The notes under the pieces were generated by a model. It searched no databases. It was given only the letters and a program-made list of their open reading frames with translations, and was not told the origin of the DNA. A DNA stretch of 64,000 nucleotides from Mesodorylaimus sp. YZB2_4 (lineage: Eukaryota > Nematoda > Enoplea > Dorylaimida > Dorylaimidae): positions 1-64,000 of the forward strand of contig JASANH010001139.1 in the NCBI GenBank assembly GCA_030248295.1. The letters run 5' to 3'. Each line of letters opens with the position of its first letter. Within the stretch, counting starts at the first letter, position 1. Positions 55,183 through 64,000 of this stretch are shown in pieces. The position numbers were made by a program, and so were the translations under genes.

Positions 55183-55668
55183 TTCTTGCGCTGCTTCTAC
55201 ATTCGGGCCTGAGAAATCAGAAATCACCTCCGAGGGTCGCCTGATTCCTTCCCAAGGCTCAATGGCAGGAATAGTGACCTAAAAGTGCAAAGCGAAAAGC
55301 CGACTTGCTTGCGCATCTCTTGCAAACCTGTACAATTTACTCACGTCCATGTCCTCCACTTGCTCAGCAGTCAGCTGTTCCTCGATTGATGACTGAATCG
55401 GTTCAGAGTCGGCTTGTGGGTTGTGTTTCACTGCTTGATCGTCCCTGAGAAAATCGATAGCTCGGAAGTCGGGATAATAAGCTGCCGGTCTACACAGTGC
55501 CGCACGACACTTGCACTTTCCATATTCGCATGTTCCTCTTTCAAGCAAACAAGGGTAGAAACTCGAATTACAGTGACTTGAACAATCGCACCCGCCGTTG
55601 TCGTTTTTCCTGGGCCCGCGTTCTTGCAATGAATCTAAGGGAGCAACAACGAAGAGAGGATTCGCCAT
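55183..55668 (-). CDS. Cys-rich two-exon protein, possible C-terminal part of neighbour
   Basis: Exon 1 (55668-55345) starts at ATG and has a dense Cys cluster: CDCSSHC, then PCLLERGTCEYGKCKCRAALC, which looks like a zinc-binding or disulphide knot. An acidic region with EQLTAEQVEDMD ends at a donor GTGAGTAAA. After a 65-bp intron with acceptor CACTTTTAG, exon 2 (55279-55183) reads VTIPAIEPWEGIRRPSEVI and ends with TAA. It follows the Kolobok-like gene on the same strand 200-300 bp downstream, so it may be that gene's last exons; an ATG at the start and a frame-neutral boundary leave a separate small gene possible. Confidence 0.45.
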
Positions 55669-55989
55669 TGAACTGTTCGTAAAGCAACGACCAAGCTACG
55701 AAACCACAGTGGGTGCTGTCCGTAATATTGCTTACAGCTGCCCTCGTCTTTCAGTCACTCCTTATCCTCGACCCAATCTACTATTTGCTCACTCGCCCAC
55801 CCTTTTCTGTATCCTCGCATCTAAACCCTTCGATCATTCCTATCTCAGAACAGCATCAGATCCCTTTTCTTACGTCAGATATTACTCACTCAGACAAAAG
55901 ACGATAACATCAGACATTGAAGCGATGCGGCTACGGCCACAGGCACGAAAAAATAAAAGTAAATGCGCCATTTTAGAAACAGGCTCCAG

Positions 55990-58900
55990 CCATATCTGAA
56001 CCCAAATTGGTATCGTCTTTATCATCACTAAATTTTCATCACCGTTCTCCGGCGAAACATCTTCTTCTATGTCCACAAGGACCTGTTCTTCCTCCTCCAA
56101 CGCCTCATTTCCAGGGGTCGCGAAAATGTAAGCGGCAAAACGAGACTTACGATGGCGCAAGACTTCCTCCAATGGCGTTTGAACTTTGGCAGTATTTGGG
56201 GCCAGACGCTTGGGATCGTCCTTGGTAATGACAACGCCTTGGCCATGGTCGCCAAATCTCCATGTGCTATCACAATAGTCGTGAAGGATTTTGGCTAGCA
56301 AGTGCGGGATGTGGCTGTAAAATTTGAAACCTGCAGTAAAAAAGTAAAAAGGACAGCTCTAAAAAAGCCTTACATCAGTCTCTCACTTCCTGTATAGACG
56401 GATGCCATGAGTTGGACTTTTTAGTATACTCCTTTCCGACAACCACTCGCCCACTCTTGTCGCGTACGGCCTCTCGATGCAACGAATCGTTTTGATCCAT
56501 ACCAGCCAGTTGCTTTCGCATGATCATGCCAGGAAACGAGTAGAAGAGGAGCTTCTGGGTGTAGCGCAGTTGCAACGAGTTGAGCGACTCTGAAAAACGA
56601 AGAAACATGAGCCGCGGATTATGCCTATCATTAGATCAGACCTACCCAGATTTCCAGTGTGACGAAACTTGGTGTAATAACGAATGTTCTTAAGTAATTC
56701 AGGTCTCGTGACCACCTTCCTGACGAGTTCTAGTGTTTTGCTATCTCTGGGCAGAGCAGGCGGATGCTCCTCTTTCGGGTCCACACATCGAGCAGGATCA
56801 TCGCATTGCCCACCAGTCCATTCGTGCTCGCCGACAGCATGATGCAAGATGGAGGTCCATTTTGCCTGAAAGCACCCTTGCGATTGATATAACCTTCAAA
56901 AGAAATTCTGTTACCGTCATTAGAGTCCCGTCGCCTTTGCATTCTCGCGCGCAATACCAGAAACGGTTTTTGACGGCAGGAATCCATGGAAGCAGGAACT
57001 TTGCCCGTTCGCGTCCATATTTCTCCTATAAGCACGATGAACATGCATCTGCGAGAAGCGCTCAGCAGACTGACAAAAACGTACATTTTTCATGTGCTCA
57101 CCCATATTTTTTGCCCGACGCCAAACGTCCAATTGGTGAATCGTGTTTCGACAACGATGGAGTAGAATTTGAAGGGCAGTTTAGTTGATATCTGGGAAAT
57201 TGGCTAACGATTTTTTGGCAGCTTCCAGAAACGCTTTTGGGTCAGACCTGGCGTTTTCTGCAATGTAGCACACACTCTTCAAGTGCAAAAACTCAAATAT
57301 TCAAAAGAAGCAAGTGTGACTTACGCATCAGTGCAAGTATTAAAAAAAAATTCTGATCAGTAACTATTTCGGAAACTGGAATGTCGAGAGCATGGAGGGC
57401 CAGCATCGAACGCAAGAAGCCACACACTTCCATGTTTGTCGAAACCAAGTTCGCATGTCTCTTTTCCGTCACACTGATATCAACGACGTACCTGCAATGG
57501 AAAAAACCGTGAAGCAATGTCGTCCTTATAACAGAGACTAAGAGAGACTTACGCAGTTTTTTCAGAATACAGAGACTTGTCAGGCTCTTCTCGCTCCAAG
57601 CTCACAAGCATATGTGCATATGTCAAGTATGTGGCCTAAAACAGTGGCTTGCACAGCAAGACGTAGAAAGCACAAGTCACGAATAGCTTACACAGAATCC
57701 CGGACTATCGTATTGACCATCAGCGGCCGTGACCCCACGCAAATTGTTAGCTTTCATTGAGTCCACAATCATTCTTTGCTCCATTCGCCAACACTCTTCT
57801 ACGGCGGGTGTCACAAGATACTTTTTTGTGCGCAAATAATGAGACTTAGATGGTATACGAACGTTCAATGCCTTCGAGAGGTTTTTTGGTGACGAACAAC
57901 AGATTGCATCAACAGGGAACTTACTTTGAACAATAAACTCGCTCTGGCCCACGAATTTCCGCTCTGAGAAACAGAAGCATTGATTTTATGCGTATCAGAG
58001 AGAAAGATATCAACGAACTTACGACGATAATCGATGATAGCAACAAGAGATTCGTTGCATAAATCTGGCTTCGCGATTCATCAAAATGCTGAAGTTTCCG
58101 AGCTGAGCTCCACTTGAACTCGTGAACCAAGGGGTCTCCTTGACATTTGATGGTGATTTCCAAAACTGCCCCAACACGCTGAAACAGAACCTGGAGCAGC
58201 AAGCACACATAAACCAGTAAGACTTTGTTTACTCGCATTGACTGCTTCAGGAGATTCGGATCCAAATTGTTTCTCGCATTGCAACTGCCAACATAGCATT
58301 TCGATGAAATTAATTTCAAAATCTGATGCAGATCCACAACATACCTCCAATGCAGCAATAAAGCTAAGCTTCTAAGCCTAGCGCGAAAGAAACCGAAGCT
58401 TACCTTCCATCCTTCACAATGCCTAGCGCGTCAACCCGTCTCTGCTGCTGGGACCGTAGCTTCCCTTTTGGAGGATAAATCAAAATTCCGTCTTTCGAAA
58501 CAGCAGGTTCCTTCGCCACGTGCAGCCGCACGTCTGCCCCAGCGCTGAATTGTTTGTAATAGCCGTCTGGCAGCAGTCGAGTGCTGTCACTGTAGTCATA
58601 TTCAACGGGCTCAACGTCCTTCATTTTGGCGATAGCCGCTGCTCGAGCAATCGCCTGGTCGTCATTCGGGTCATCACTGATTGGAGAAGATAGCAAACGA
58701 CCATAACTATCAGAAATGTTTATACTATCTCCGTGCACAGGAAGGGGCGCCCCGTAATCGATCACCAATTCACTGCCTGGATCGAATTCGTATGTGTCGT
58801 GTTCAGCATCATCTTCCAAGTCGTCATCGTTGATGTCCAAGAATGCCTCTGAAAAAAGTGACGTCGGCACTGGGTGAAGAAGGAAGCCAGGCTGGAAGGC

Positions 58901-59075
58901 AAGAGAGGAGCTGGCAGCATTGTCGACCTGTTCTCGTATTCAACGTACCCATAAATGATACGACACAAAAACAACAAAGGGCTTACCTCCTGGCGCCAAG
59001 TAATCCTCGCCTCTCATGTAAACTGGGACTCGACGGGCGCATGGTTGTGCGTCCGCAAATCAGTCACTGTCAAAC
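55990..59075 (-). CDS. Kolobok-like DDE transposase gene, at least ten exons
   Basis: Exons on the minus strand include about 59060-58987, 58848-58404, 58344-58233, 58190-58023, 57963-57925, 57871-57692, 57635-57553, 57491-57325, one around 57258-57100, about 56861-56646, 56590-56383 and 56332-56030. From 58987 to 57325 every join keeps phase across introns of 42-138 bp. The protein has an acidic N-terminus, a C-x4-C pair with ITIKCQGD, then SGNSWARASLLFK|ALNVRIPSKSHYL and ECWRMEQ. VTAADGQYDSPGFC gives the first acidic core site and VSEIVTDQNFFLIL the second; HQLDVWRRAKN and HTGNLG follow. This order matches THAP-associated/Kolobok-type transposases. The exon near 57.2 kb is unresolved (stops in the candidate frames), so integrity is uncertain. 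No terminal inverted repeats were found; domestication is possible. Confidence 0.7.
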
Positions 59076-59639
59076 CATAATAGTAGCAAGACGGTCCAGT
59101 CTGATGCAAGGAATTGAGTGAAACTATTATTTCCACGATAGCATTCAAATTCCAAATTTGAACTCCATTGTTCGATGCACGCTAGCCCATAGGCCAGTTC
59201 TTTCCGTGTGAGAGGACCAGTTTGAGCGTGGTTCGGAGATCCTGGAATTCCTTAAGTATAGCCATGAGTTATCCTGCGAACCGGTGCTCACAAATATGCT
59301 TGATATAGGTGGCTAAAATAATTTGAATTTGATTCGCGGTAATTTGAAATTCGGATTTATTTGCGTCATAAAAGTTAGGTTATTTGGGCCTCAGGATCAA
59401 AACCTGACCCGACCCGAACCCGACTTTCCGGGTCGAGTACCCGATGTCGGACCTGGGTGGGCAGGACCAAGCCTGGCCTTCAAGCACAGGCCTATTGTCG
59501 CCAACCTACAGTACTCTATGTAAAAAAGCTGCAACTCACTCGCTCGACTCGACTTAAACCTGACCTGGCTCACACGCGATCTGATCTGATCTCTGTCCCA
59601 GCTCCCCGTCGATTTCCGAAATTCGTTCCGCTCCAGGGC

Positions 59640-60262
59640 AAGTTTTTGTTTTTTTAATGTGTCGCTCCTGATGCTTTCCTGAATTGGTCATACACCCAAA
59701 ATATCCGCTTCACCTGGTCTATATCCGCCACCAGAAAATTTGTATTGTCAGCATAATTACTTATTTTCAGTTCATGCCCTAGCGCGTCAGTTCTATTTCA
59801 CACCAGTGTCCCTTCTTCTCTAATTGGCGCCTGTTTCAAATATTAGATAGAACATACAGGAGGGCGGATAATGGACACCCTTGCCTGATTCCCCTGCTCT
59901 GGCAGAAAGCAGCCGAGATGTACTCATTCACCTGCACTGACGACTCTACTGTTCCAGGCTTATACATAATTTTGATCCAGTCTACAAAAGTCTGGCCTAA
60001 GCAGAAATACTGCAACACCCTGTGCAACTACTTACATTCCACTATATCGAAGGCAGTCGTGTGATCGACAGAAAGGAGCATGGCTTCCAAGCCGGTCTCA
60101 TTTATGTACTCCACCGCATTTTACAGGGTCAAAACCCCGTCCCTGATGTCTCTTCCAGGCACCGAGCACGTCTGGTAAAGATGCACAATTTCAGACATCA
60201 CTTTGCTCAGCCTCATGTCTACGACTTCTGCAAAAATTTTGTAATCCACATTCAGCATTGTC
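59640..60262 (-). pseudogene. LINE reverse transcriptase fragment (L1/Tx1-like)
   Basis: One minus-strand frame runs with scattered stops through the RT core: CSVPGRDIRDGVLTL, then NAVEYINETGLEAMLL, SVDHTTAFDIVE (catalytic Asp motif), GQTFVDWIKIMY, VNEYISAAFCQSRGIRQGCP and LSALLYVLSN. Then comes ISNYADNTNFLV, the YADD box changed to YADN, and DQFRKASGAT. In-frame stops are TAA after LTL, TAG after ECK and others near 59845 and 59795. Both the stops and the lost second Asp make it inactive. Endonuclease and C-terminal parts are missing. Flanking sequence upstream belongs to another repeat at 60290-60619. Confidence 0.85.
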
Positions 60263-60289
60263 CACGGCCGACATCAACACCGACTTCCT

Positions 60290-60619
60290 GGGACGATCTC
60301 AGGTGGACTGTGAACTCTGTCGATGATGGCTTCGCGTCCCCTCTGGGAGCCCCTCGACGGTACTGGGTGAGTCATCTGCTACGAGCGGCCACCGCACAAC
60401 ACCCCATTGTCTGCCTCGCCCTCGGGCTAAGGTACCCTTACATACATGTCTCCTACCCCATCACCAAATACTGGCTTCTTGGCCTTTGGACCCAGACTAC
60501 ATAGGAAAGAGCCAAACACGCCTGAGGGACCAGAAAACAGAATTGACTGGGCCGATTATTATGGCTCACACTTACGCCCTCTCTCAACCAGAAATAAATA
60601 ACTAAGACACAACATTACA
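60290..60619 (-). repeat. Dispersed LTR-like repeat, copy 2
   Basis: Reverse-complement partner of 17540-17850, with TTATTTCTGGTTGAGAG, CATAATAATCGGCC, GTAGTCTGGGTCCAAAGG and GCAGATGACTCACC in the same order on the minus strand. It ends TGTAATGT at 60619. Confidence 0.78.
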
Positions 60620-61205
60620 GTACGTTTATCGCATAGTACATAATCCCAAATTATTCGTGACACCAATCCCCCTCTGTCTTTGCTTTATCCCAGAAAATTA
60701 TTTGACACTCCCGCTATCCCTCTGGTGCACAAATGAGGTTTAGAAAATCATCTTCCGTTTCTGGCATTTGAAAATCATCATCTTCCCTCCAATTACGCAA
60801 GATCCGTTTCAAGAATGTCCGCCAAATTTTATTGGATGGTTCTATTTCATCGTCATCGTCATTGTCTCCGCCGCCATCCGCTTCTTACCTATCACCATCC
60901 TTGCTACCATCAACAGTACTGGTCCGCGCTCGCTTTCCATGAACAGATTTCATGTGACGCCTCAATGAATATTTCGAACAAAATGTCTTGTCACATTTTG
61001 TGCATTCATCGTCGCCATTTCCGCCAGACGAGCTATCGTTATCGTTGACCATTTTCGAGATTAATCCAAACCGAACCATTTGCCAACTCGAAAAAATATG
61101 AAAGTGGCAGATGCAACAAAACTGTTGCCTTTTATCGTCATTTGGCAGTAAGCCCTCTCTTCACATTCATATGAGGAAGAATATATGGAAGCATCAGGGC
61201 AGTGA
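60620..61205. other. No convincing gene
   Basis: About 600 bp. A short minus frame at 61079-60885 contains ECTKCDKTFCSKYSLRRHM-like spacing (C-x2-C-x12-H-x3-H, in CTKCDKTFCSKYSLRRHMKS then VHGK), which fits a single C2H2 zinc finger, but it is isolated between low-complexity stretches and no exon structure is evident. Confidence 0.35.
60885..61079 (-). other. Isolated C2H2 zinc-finger-like ORF
   Basis: A 64-codon minus frame has Asp/Asn/Ser/Gly-rich sequence, then C-x2-C-x12-H-x4-H (CTKCDKTFCSKYSLRRHMKS followed by VHGKR). This is the spacing and residue pattern of a classical C2H2 finger, including the Phe and Leu core. It runs into Arg/Thr-rich sequence. Possibly a fragment of a larger zinc-finger gene. 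Confidence 0.45.
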
Positions 61206-61210
61206 TTGCT

Positions 61211-61437
61211 CCCCCGCTACCATGAGCAGCTCCCCGCTACCATGAGCAGCTCTACCGCTAACATGAGCAGCTCCCCGCTACCATGAGCAGCTCCCCCGCT
61301 ACCATGAGCAGCTCCCCGCTACCATGAGCAGCTCCACCGCTACCATGAGCAGCTCCACCGCTACCATGAGCAGCTCCCCGCTACCATGAGCAGCTCCCCC
61401 GCTACCATGAGCTGCTCCCCCGCTAATATGAGCGGGG
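61211..61437. repeat. 19-21 bp minisatellite, 11 units
   Basis: Eleven tandem copies of (C)CCCGCTACCATGAGCAGCT. Variants have CTACCGCTAAC, CCACCGC and, in the last two, GAGCTGCT and AATATGAGCGG. Confidence 0.95.
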
Positions 61438-61569
61438 TTGTAGGCTTATAAGTGCAACATGGACCATGAAGTAAAGCCCCCTAAGGTACAAAGTGAACGC
61501 CCTGACTGGATTTGTAGGAAACTGGCATGGTGTATGCTCTCACATTTGCCGCTCACCTGATAGAATGGA

Positions 61570-61975
61570 AAGGTCCCCATGAAGTAGGAGCTACTCCTGC
61601 TACCAAAGTGCTGCTTTGCCATAAAATGAGCAGATCCAAACAGTTCCCACCAAGGAGGAGCTGCTCCTGCAACAAAATGAGCAGCTTCGAGCTGCTCCCC
61701 ACCAAGGAGGAACTGCTCCTGCAACAAAATGAGCAGCTCCGAGCTGCTCCCCACCAAGGAGGAACTGCTCTTGTCACTAAATGAGCAGCTGCGAGCTGCT
61801 CCCCTTCAAGGAGGAGCTGCTCCTCACCAAGGAGGAACTGCTCTTGCAACAAAATGAGCAGCTCCGAGCTGCTACCCACCAAGGAGGAGCTGCTCCTGCC
61901 ACAAAATGAGCAGCTCCGAGCTGCTCCCCACCAAGGAGGAGCTGCTCTTGTCACTAAATGAGCAGCTCTGAGCAG
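61570..61975. repeat. ~52-bp minisatellite, about 6-7 units
   Basis: Tandem copies built from GAGCTGCTCCCCACCAAGGA, GGAACTGCTCCTGCAACAAA and ATGAGCAGCTCC. Its GAGCAGCTCC core is shared with the adjoining 20-bp minisatellite. Long ORFs on both strands here are products of the repeat. Confidence 0.93.
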
Positions 61976-62030
61976 CTTTGAGTGCTCCGCTGTAGGTTTC
62001 GATGACATGTATGTCTGCGCGTTCAAATAA

Positions 62031-62433
62031 TCCATTGTCTTCACCGTGCACACTCGGCCCCGTCGAAACCGCCCTCGTGGCGCAACTGGTAGAACTTTCA
62101 ACTATCAATCGGCCGAGGCGGGTTCGATTCTGAGCGGGCGCAAAACTTTTCACTTTTTTAAAATCATTGTTCATCAGTGGTTGATTAAACACTTGTGATA
62201 TGATAAACAGATTATGTGGCGCGATTGGAGCTTAACTTTGTGACTGGTCGATGATAAGGGCCAGCTAATGACTAGATGCTGATAAGGTTCGACTAATGAC
62301 TAGATGCTGATAAGGTTCGACTAATGACTAGATACTGATAAGGTTCAGCTAATGACTGATAAGGGGCCTTACAGTGATAAAAAGGGTCTCAAAGGACTGA
62401 CGAATGGGTTCTTATTAGGGCGGTAAGCTAATT
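62031..62433 (+). mobile_element. tRNA-derived SINE, copy 2
   Basis: Second copy of the element at 7738-8090: same leader (GTCTTCACCGTGCACACTCG), tRNA-like head with A box TGGCGCAACTGG and B box GGGTTCGATTC, and the same body. The internal 29-bp repeat (ACTAATGACTAGATGCTGAT then AAGGTTCG) is expanded to about four units, which explains the extra 50 bp over copy 1. The 3' end runs into CTAATTAGCACTAGC. Confidence 0.85.
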
Positions 62434-62472
62434 AGCACTAGCACTAGCACTAGCACTACCAATGCGCTAGCA
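62432..62472. repeat. (CACTAG)n microsatellite at SINE/Gypsy junction
   Basis: Four units of GCACTA in a row directly follow the SINE 3' end and precede the Gypsy pol sequence; it may have grown from the SINE tail. Confidence 0.8.
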
Positions 62473-63960
62473 GACGCATTATCGCGCCTTCCTAGGAAGA
62501 AAACATTAAGTTCAGCGACGGAGCAAGTGGGATAGGTTTACCACCTACTTGACCTCAAGTTGGAGGTATAGCCTGTCACGCGGTTCGCATTGCAACAACA
62601 AACGATTCGAGATCCGACATTTACCCGGATCATAGAATATAACGAGTGGGGCTGACCAGGCGACAAGGAGCAAATACCATCTAAGCTGCAGGTGTTTTTC
62701 GACAAGAGGCAAGCACTGTCGTATAAGGAGATTTTTCTACGGCAAGGAAGGATCGTGGTTCTAACAAAACTGCGCAGGGGAATCCTGGAGGCCTTGCACG
62801 AGGGACATTCAGGGGAAGCAGCGGTGAAGTCAATTGCAAGATTCCATGTATGGTGGCCGCACATTGACGAGGACACCGAACAGTTTGTGAAAAGCTGCAA
62901 CCGCTGTCAGGAAACTCGACCAAAACAGCCGGAAGTATAATTATATTCGTGGGCTGTGCCAGCCGAACGATGGTCGCGAGTGCAAATTGACTACGCCGGA
63001 CTGTTTGAAGGGAAATCATGGCTAGTTATTGTGGATGCCTACACCAAATGGCTTGAGATCAAACCAACCTTGGATACATCGACATCCTTAACACTCCGGT
63101 TACTGTGGGCTCTCTTTGCACAATTTAATTACCACTCACCATTATTTAGGATAATGGACCGAATTTTGTCCCGGCGGAATTCAAGGAATGCTGTCCCAGA
63201 AAGGGCATCAAGAACATTCGAAGTACGCCATACCATCCGAAAACAAATGGACTGGCTGAGCGTGCGGTACAAACATTCAAGGAACGCTTCACGGCAGCGC
63301 GGGACGGGAACAGCGATCAGAGTCTCCGCCTTGAGCGATTTCTGATTCCTTATCGCAACTCTCCACACAGGACTGTGGGACGAGCACCAGCTGAACTTAT
63401 GTTTGGACGCCGCATCCGCACCCGGCTTGACTCGCCTAAACCGAGTGCTCCCCACGCGATCGACCGCTTTCTTTTCAAGCAACAGCAGTACCATGACCGC
63501 ACTGGTACGCCACGCTCGTTTTATGGGGAAGAGACAGTACAAGTACAGCGCACGCAGGGTGAGGGTGCAGAGGCACTGTGCGAAGAAGAACAGCAGAATA
63601 TTCATACTTGGTCAGCGTAAACGGTAAAATATGTAGGAAGCACGCTGATAAGATGCGGTCAGCACAGCAGCCTGAGCATGACACAGTCGAAAACAGGTCG
63701 GAAGCAGAACAAATGCATGATCAGCATCATGAAAACGCGCAGGAGCAACCTCAGATTATACAGCCTCCTGCAAAACACCAAGCGCATGAACAAGATCCGC
63801 CGTCTGCGGCGCTAGTAGACTATGCAGAGCCACTTCAACAAAAAGAAGGTTGTCGAGTGCCAAGCCAATATCAACAACAGCCAGCTTTACAACAACCACC
63901 CTAACCCCAGCCAGTGGAAGGAACACCTGTTCGCAAGCCATTAATCGATACCAGGCCATC
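62460..63960 (+). pseudogene. Ty3/Gypsy retrotransposon pol fragment (RNase H end and integrase)
   Basis: It opens with NALADALSRLP, the usual end of Gypsy RNase H. After several stops comes the integrase zinc domain: HEGHSGEAAVKSIARFHVWW and CNRCQETRP (H-x-x-H ... C-x2-C), at about 62800-62930. A TAA at 62938 is followed by the catalytic core: VQIDYAGLFEGKSWLVIVDA with the first Asp; in a shifted frame after about 63120, DNGPNF with the second Asp and GLAERAVQTFKERF with the Glu region; and then RNSPHRTVGRAPAELMFGRR. The C-terminal tail has YLVSVNGKICRKHADKMRSA and runs into a Gln/His/Pro-rich region up to the window edge. Stops and frameshifts make it inactive. Gag, protease and reverse transcriptase are absent; the 5' side is cut at the SINE. 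Confidence 0.88.
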
Positions 63961-64000
63961 TGCCACCGACCCGAGCACCGTCAGCGAGAATTCGTACGCC

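Noticed and set aside
10657-60262. Alternative genetic code or stop-codon readthrough to explain the many in-frame stops
   Set aside because: TAA, TAG and TGA all occur as lesions, mostly within mobile-element remnants that also have frameshifts, while intact genes such as the NRF-6-like one avoid them. Ordinary decay explains this better.
61527-62101. 182-codon minus ORF rich in Ser, Leu and Cys
   Set aside because: It is translated from the 52-bp minisatellite and repeats with it.

Overview
This window is nuclear DNA of a multicellular animal. It has genes split by GT-AG introns, many only about 40-140 bp long, together with animal repeat classes: LINEs, a tRNA-derived SINE, a Ty3/Gypsy element, hAT, Harbinger and Kolobok-like transposons, and a complex satellite. 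A NRF-6-type acyltransferase gene and peptide-receptor-like GPCR remnants fit an invertebrate, probably an ecdysozoan, but the species cannot be named from sequence alone. All protein assignments come from reading motifs by eye; no database search was possible.

Layout. 1-6117 is a satellite array of about 280-bp units, each built of two related half-units; it flips orientation once near 4781-4797. 6.4-10.4 kb holds a small Cys-rich ORF, a membrane or secreted ORF, SINE copy 1, a Polinton/Maverick-like integrase remnant (minus) and an unknown gene with a clear TATA box (minus). 10.6-19 kb is a mosaic rich in ubiquitin-protease sequence: an OTU-type protease ORF, a second OTU fragment and a broken USP-type protease, within a roughly 7-kb segment bounded by inverted repeats, plus a candidate solo LTR. 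19-31 kb is gene-poor and holds hAT, LINE and MITE pieces, a bHLH-like exon, a RING-finger exon, a coiled-coil ORF and a FAR1-like exon. 31.5-35.4 kb is a well-resolved seven-exon NRF-6-like acyltransferase gene (plus) whose 3' part is missing next to a 725-bp TIR element. 36.5-39.5 kb has a LINE 3' end, a candidate solo LTR and a decayed Harbinger element with both expected genes. 39.5-45 kb has no convincing gene. 45.4-48.2 kb carries two tandem GPCR pseudogenes. 48.3-51.6 kb is a multi-exon pseudogene of a transposase-like animal family, directly followed at 52.1-54.3 kb by a viral-type envelope glycoprotein-like gene. 55.2-59.1 kb on the minus strand holds a Cys-rich ORF and a Kolobok-like transposase gene with at least ten exons. 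59.6-64 kb contains a LINE reverse-transcriptase fragment, two adjacent minisatellites, SINE copy 2 and a broken Gypsy pol that runs to the window end.

How the parts relate. Most coding signal is mobile-element derived and decayed. Normal host-gene candidates are the NRF-6-like gene, the GPCR remnants and possibly the bHLH and RING exons. The OTU, USP and RING pieces make a recurring ubiquitin theme, but no shared function can be shown. The strongest candidates for something undescribed are the pairing of the transposase-like gene with an envelope-like gene (48.3-54.3 kb) and the inverted-repeat-bounded OTU/USP segment (11.3-19.0 kb).
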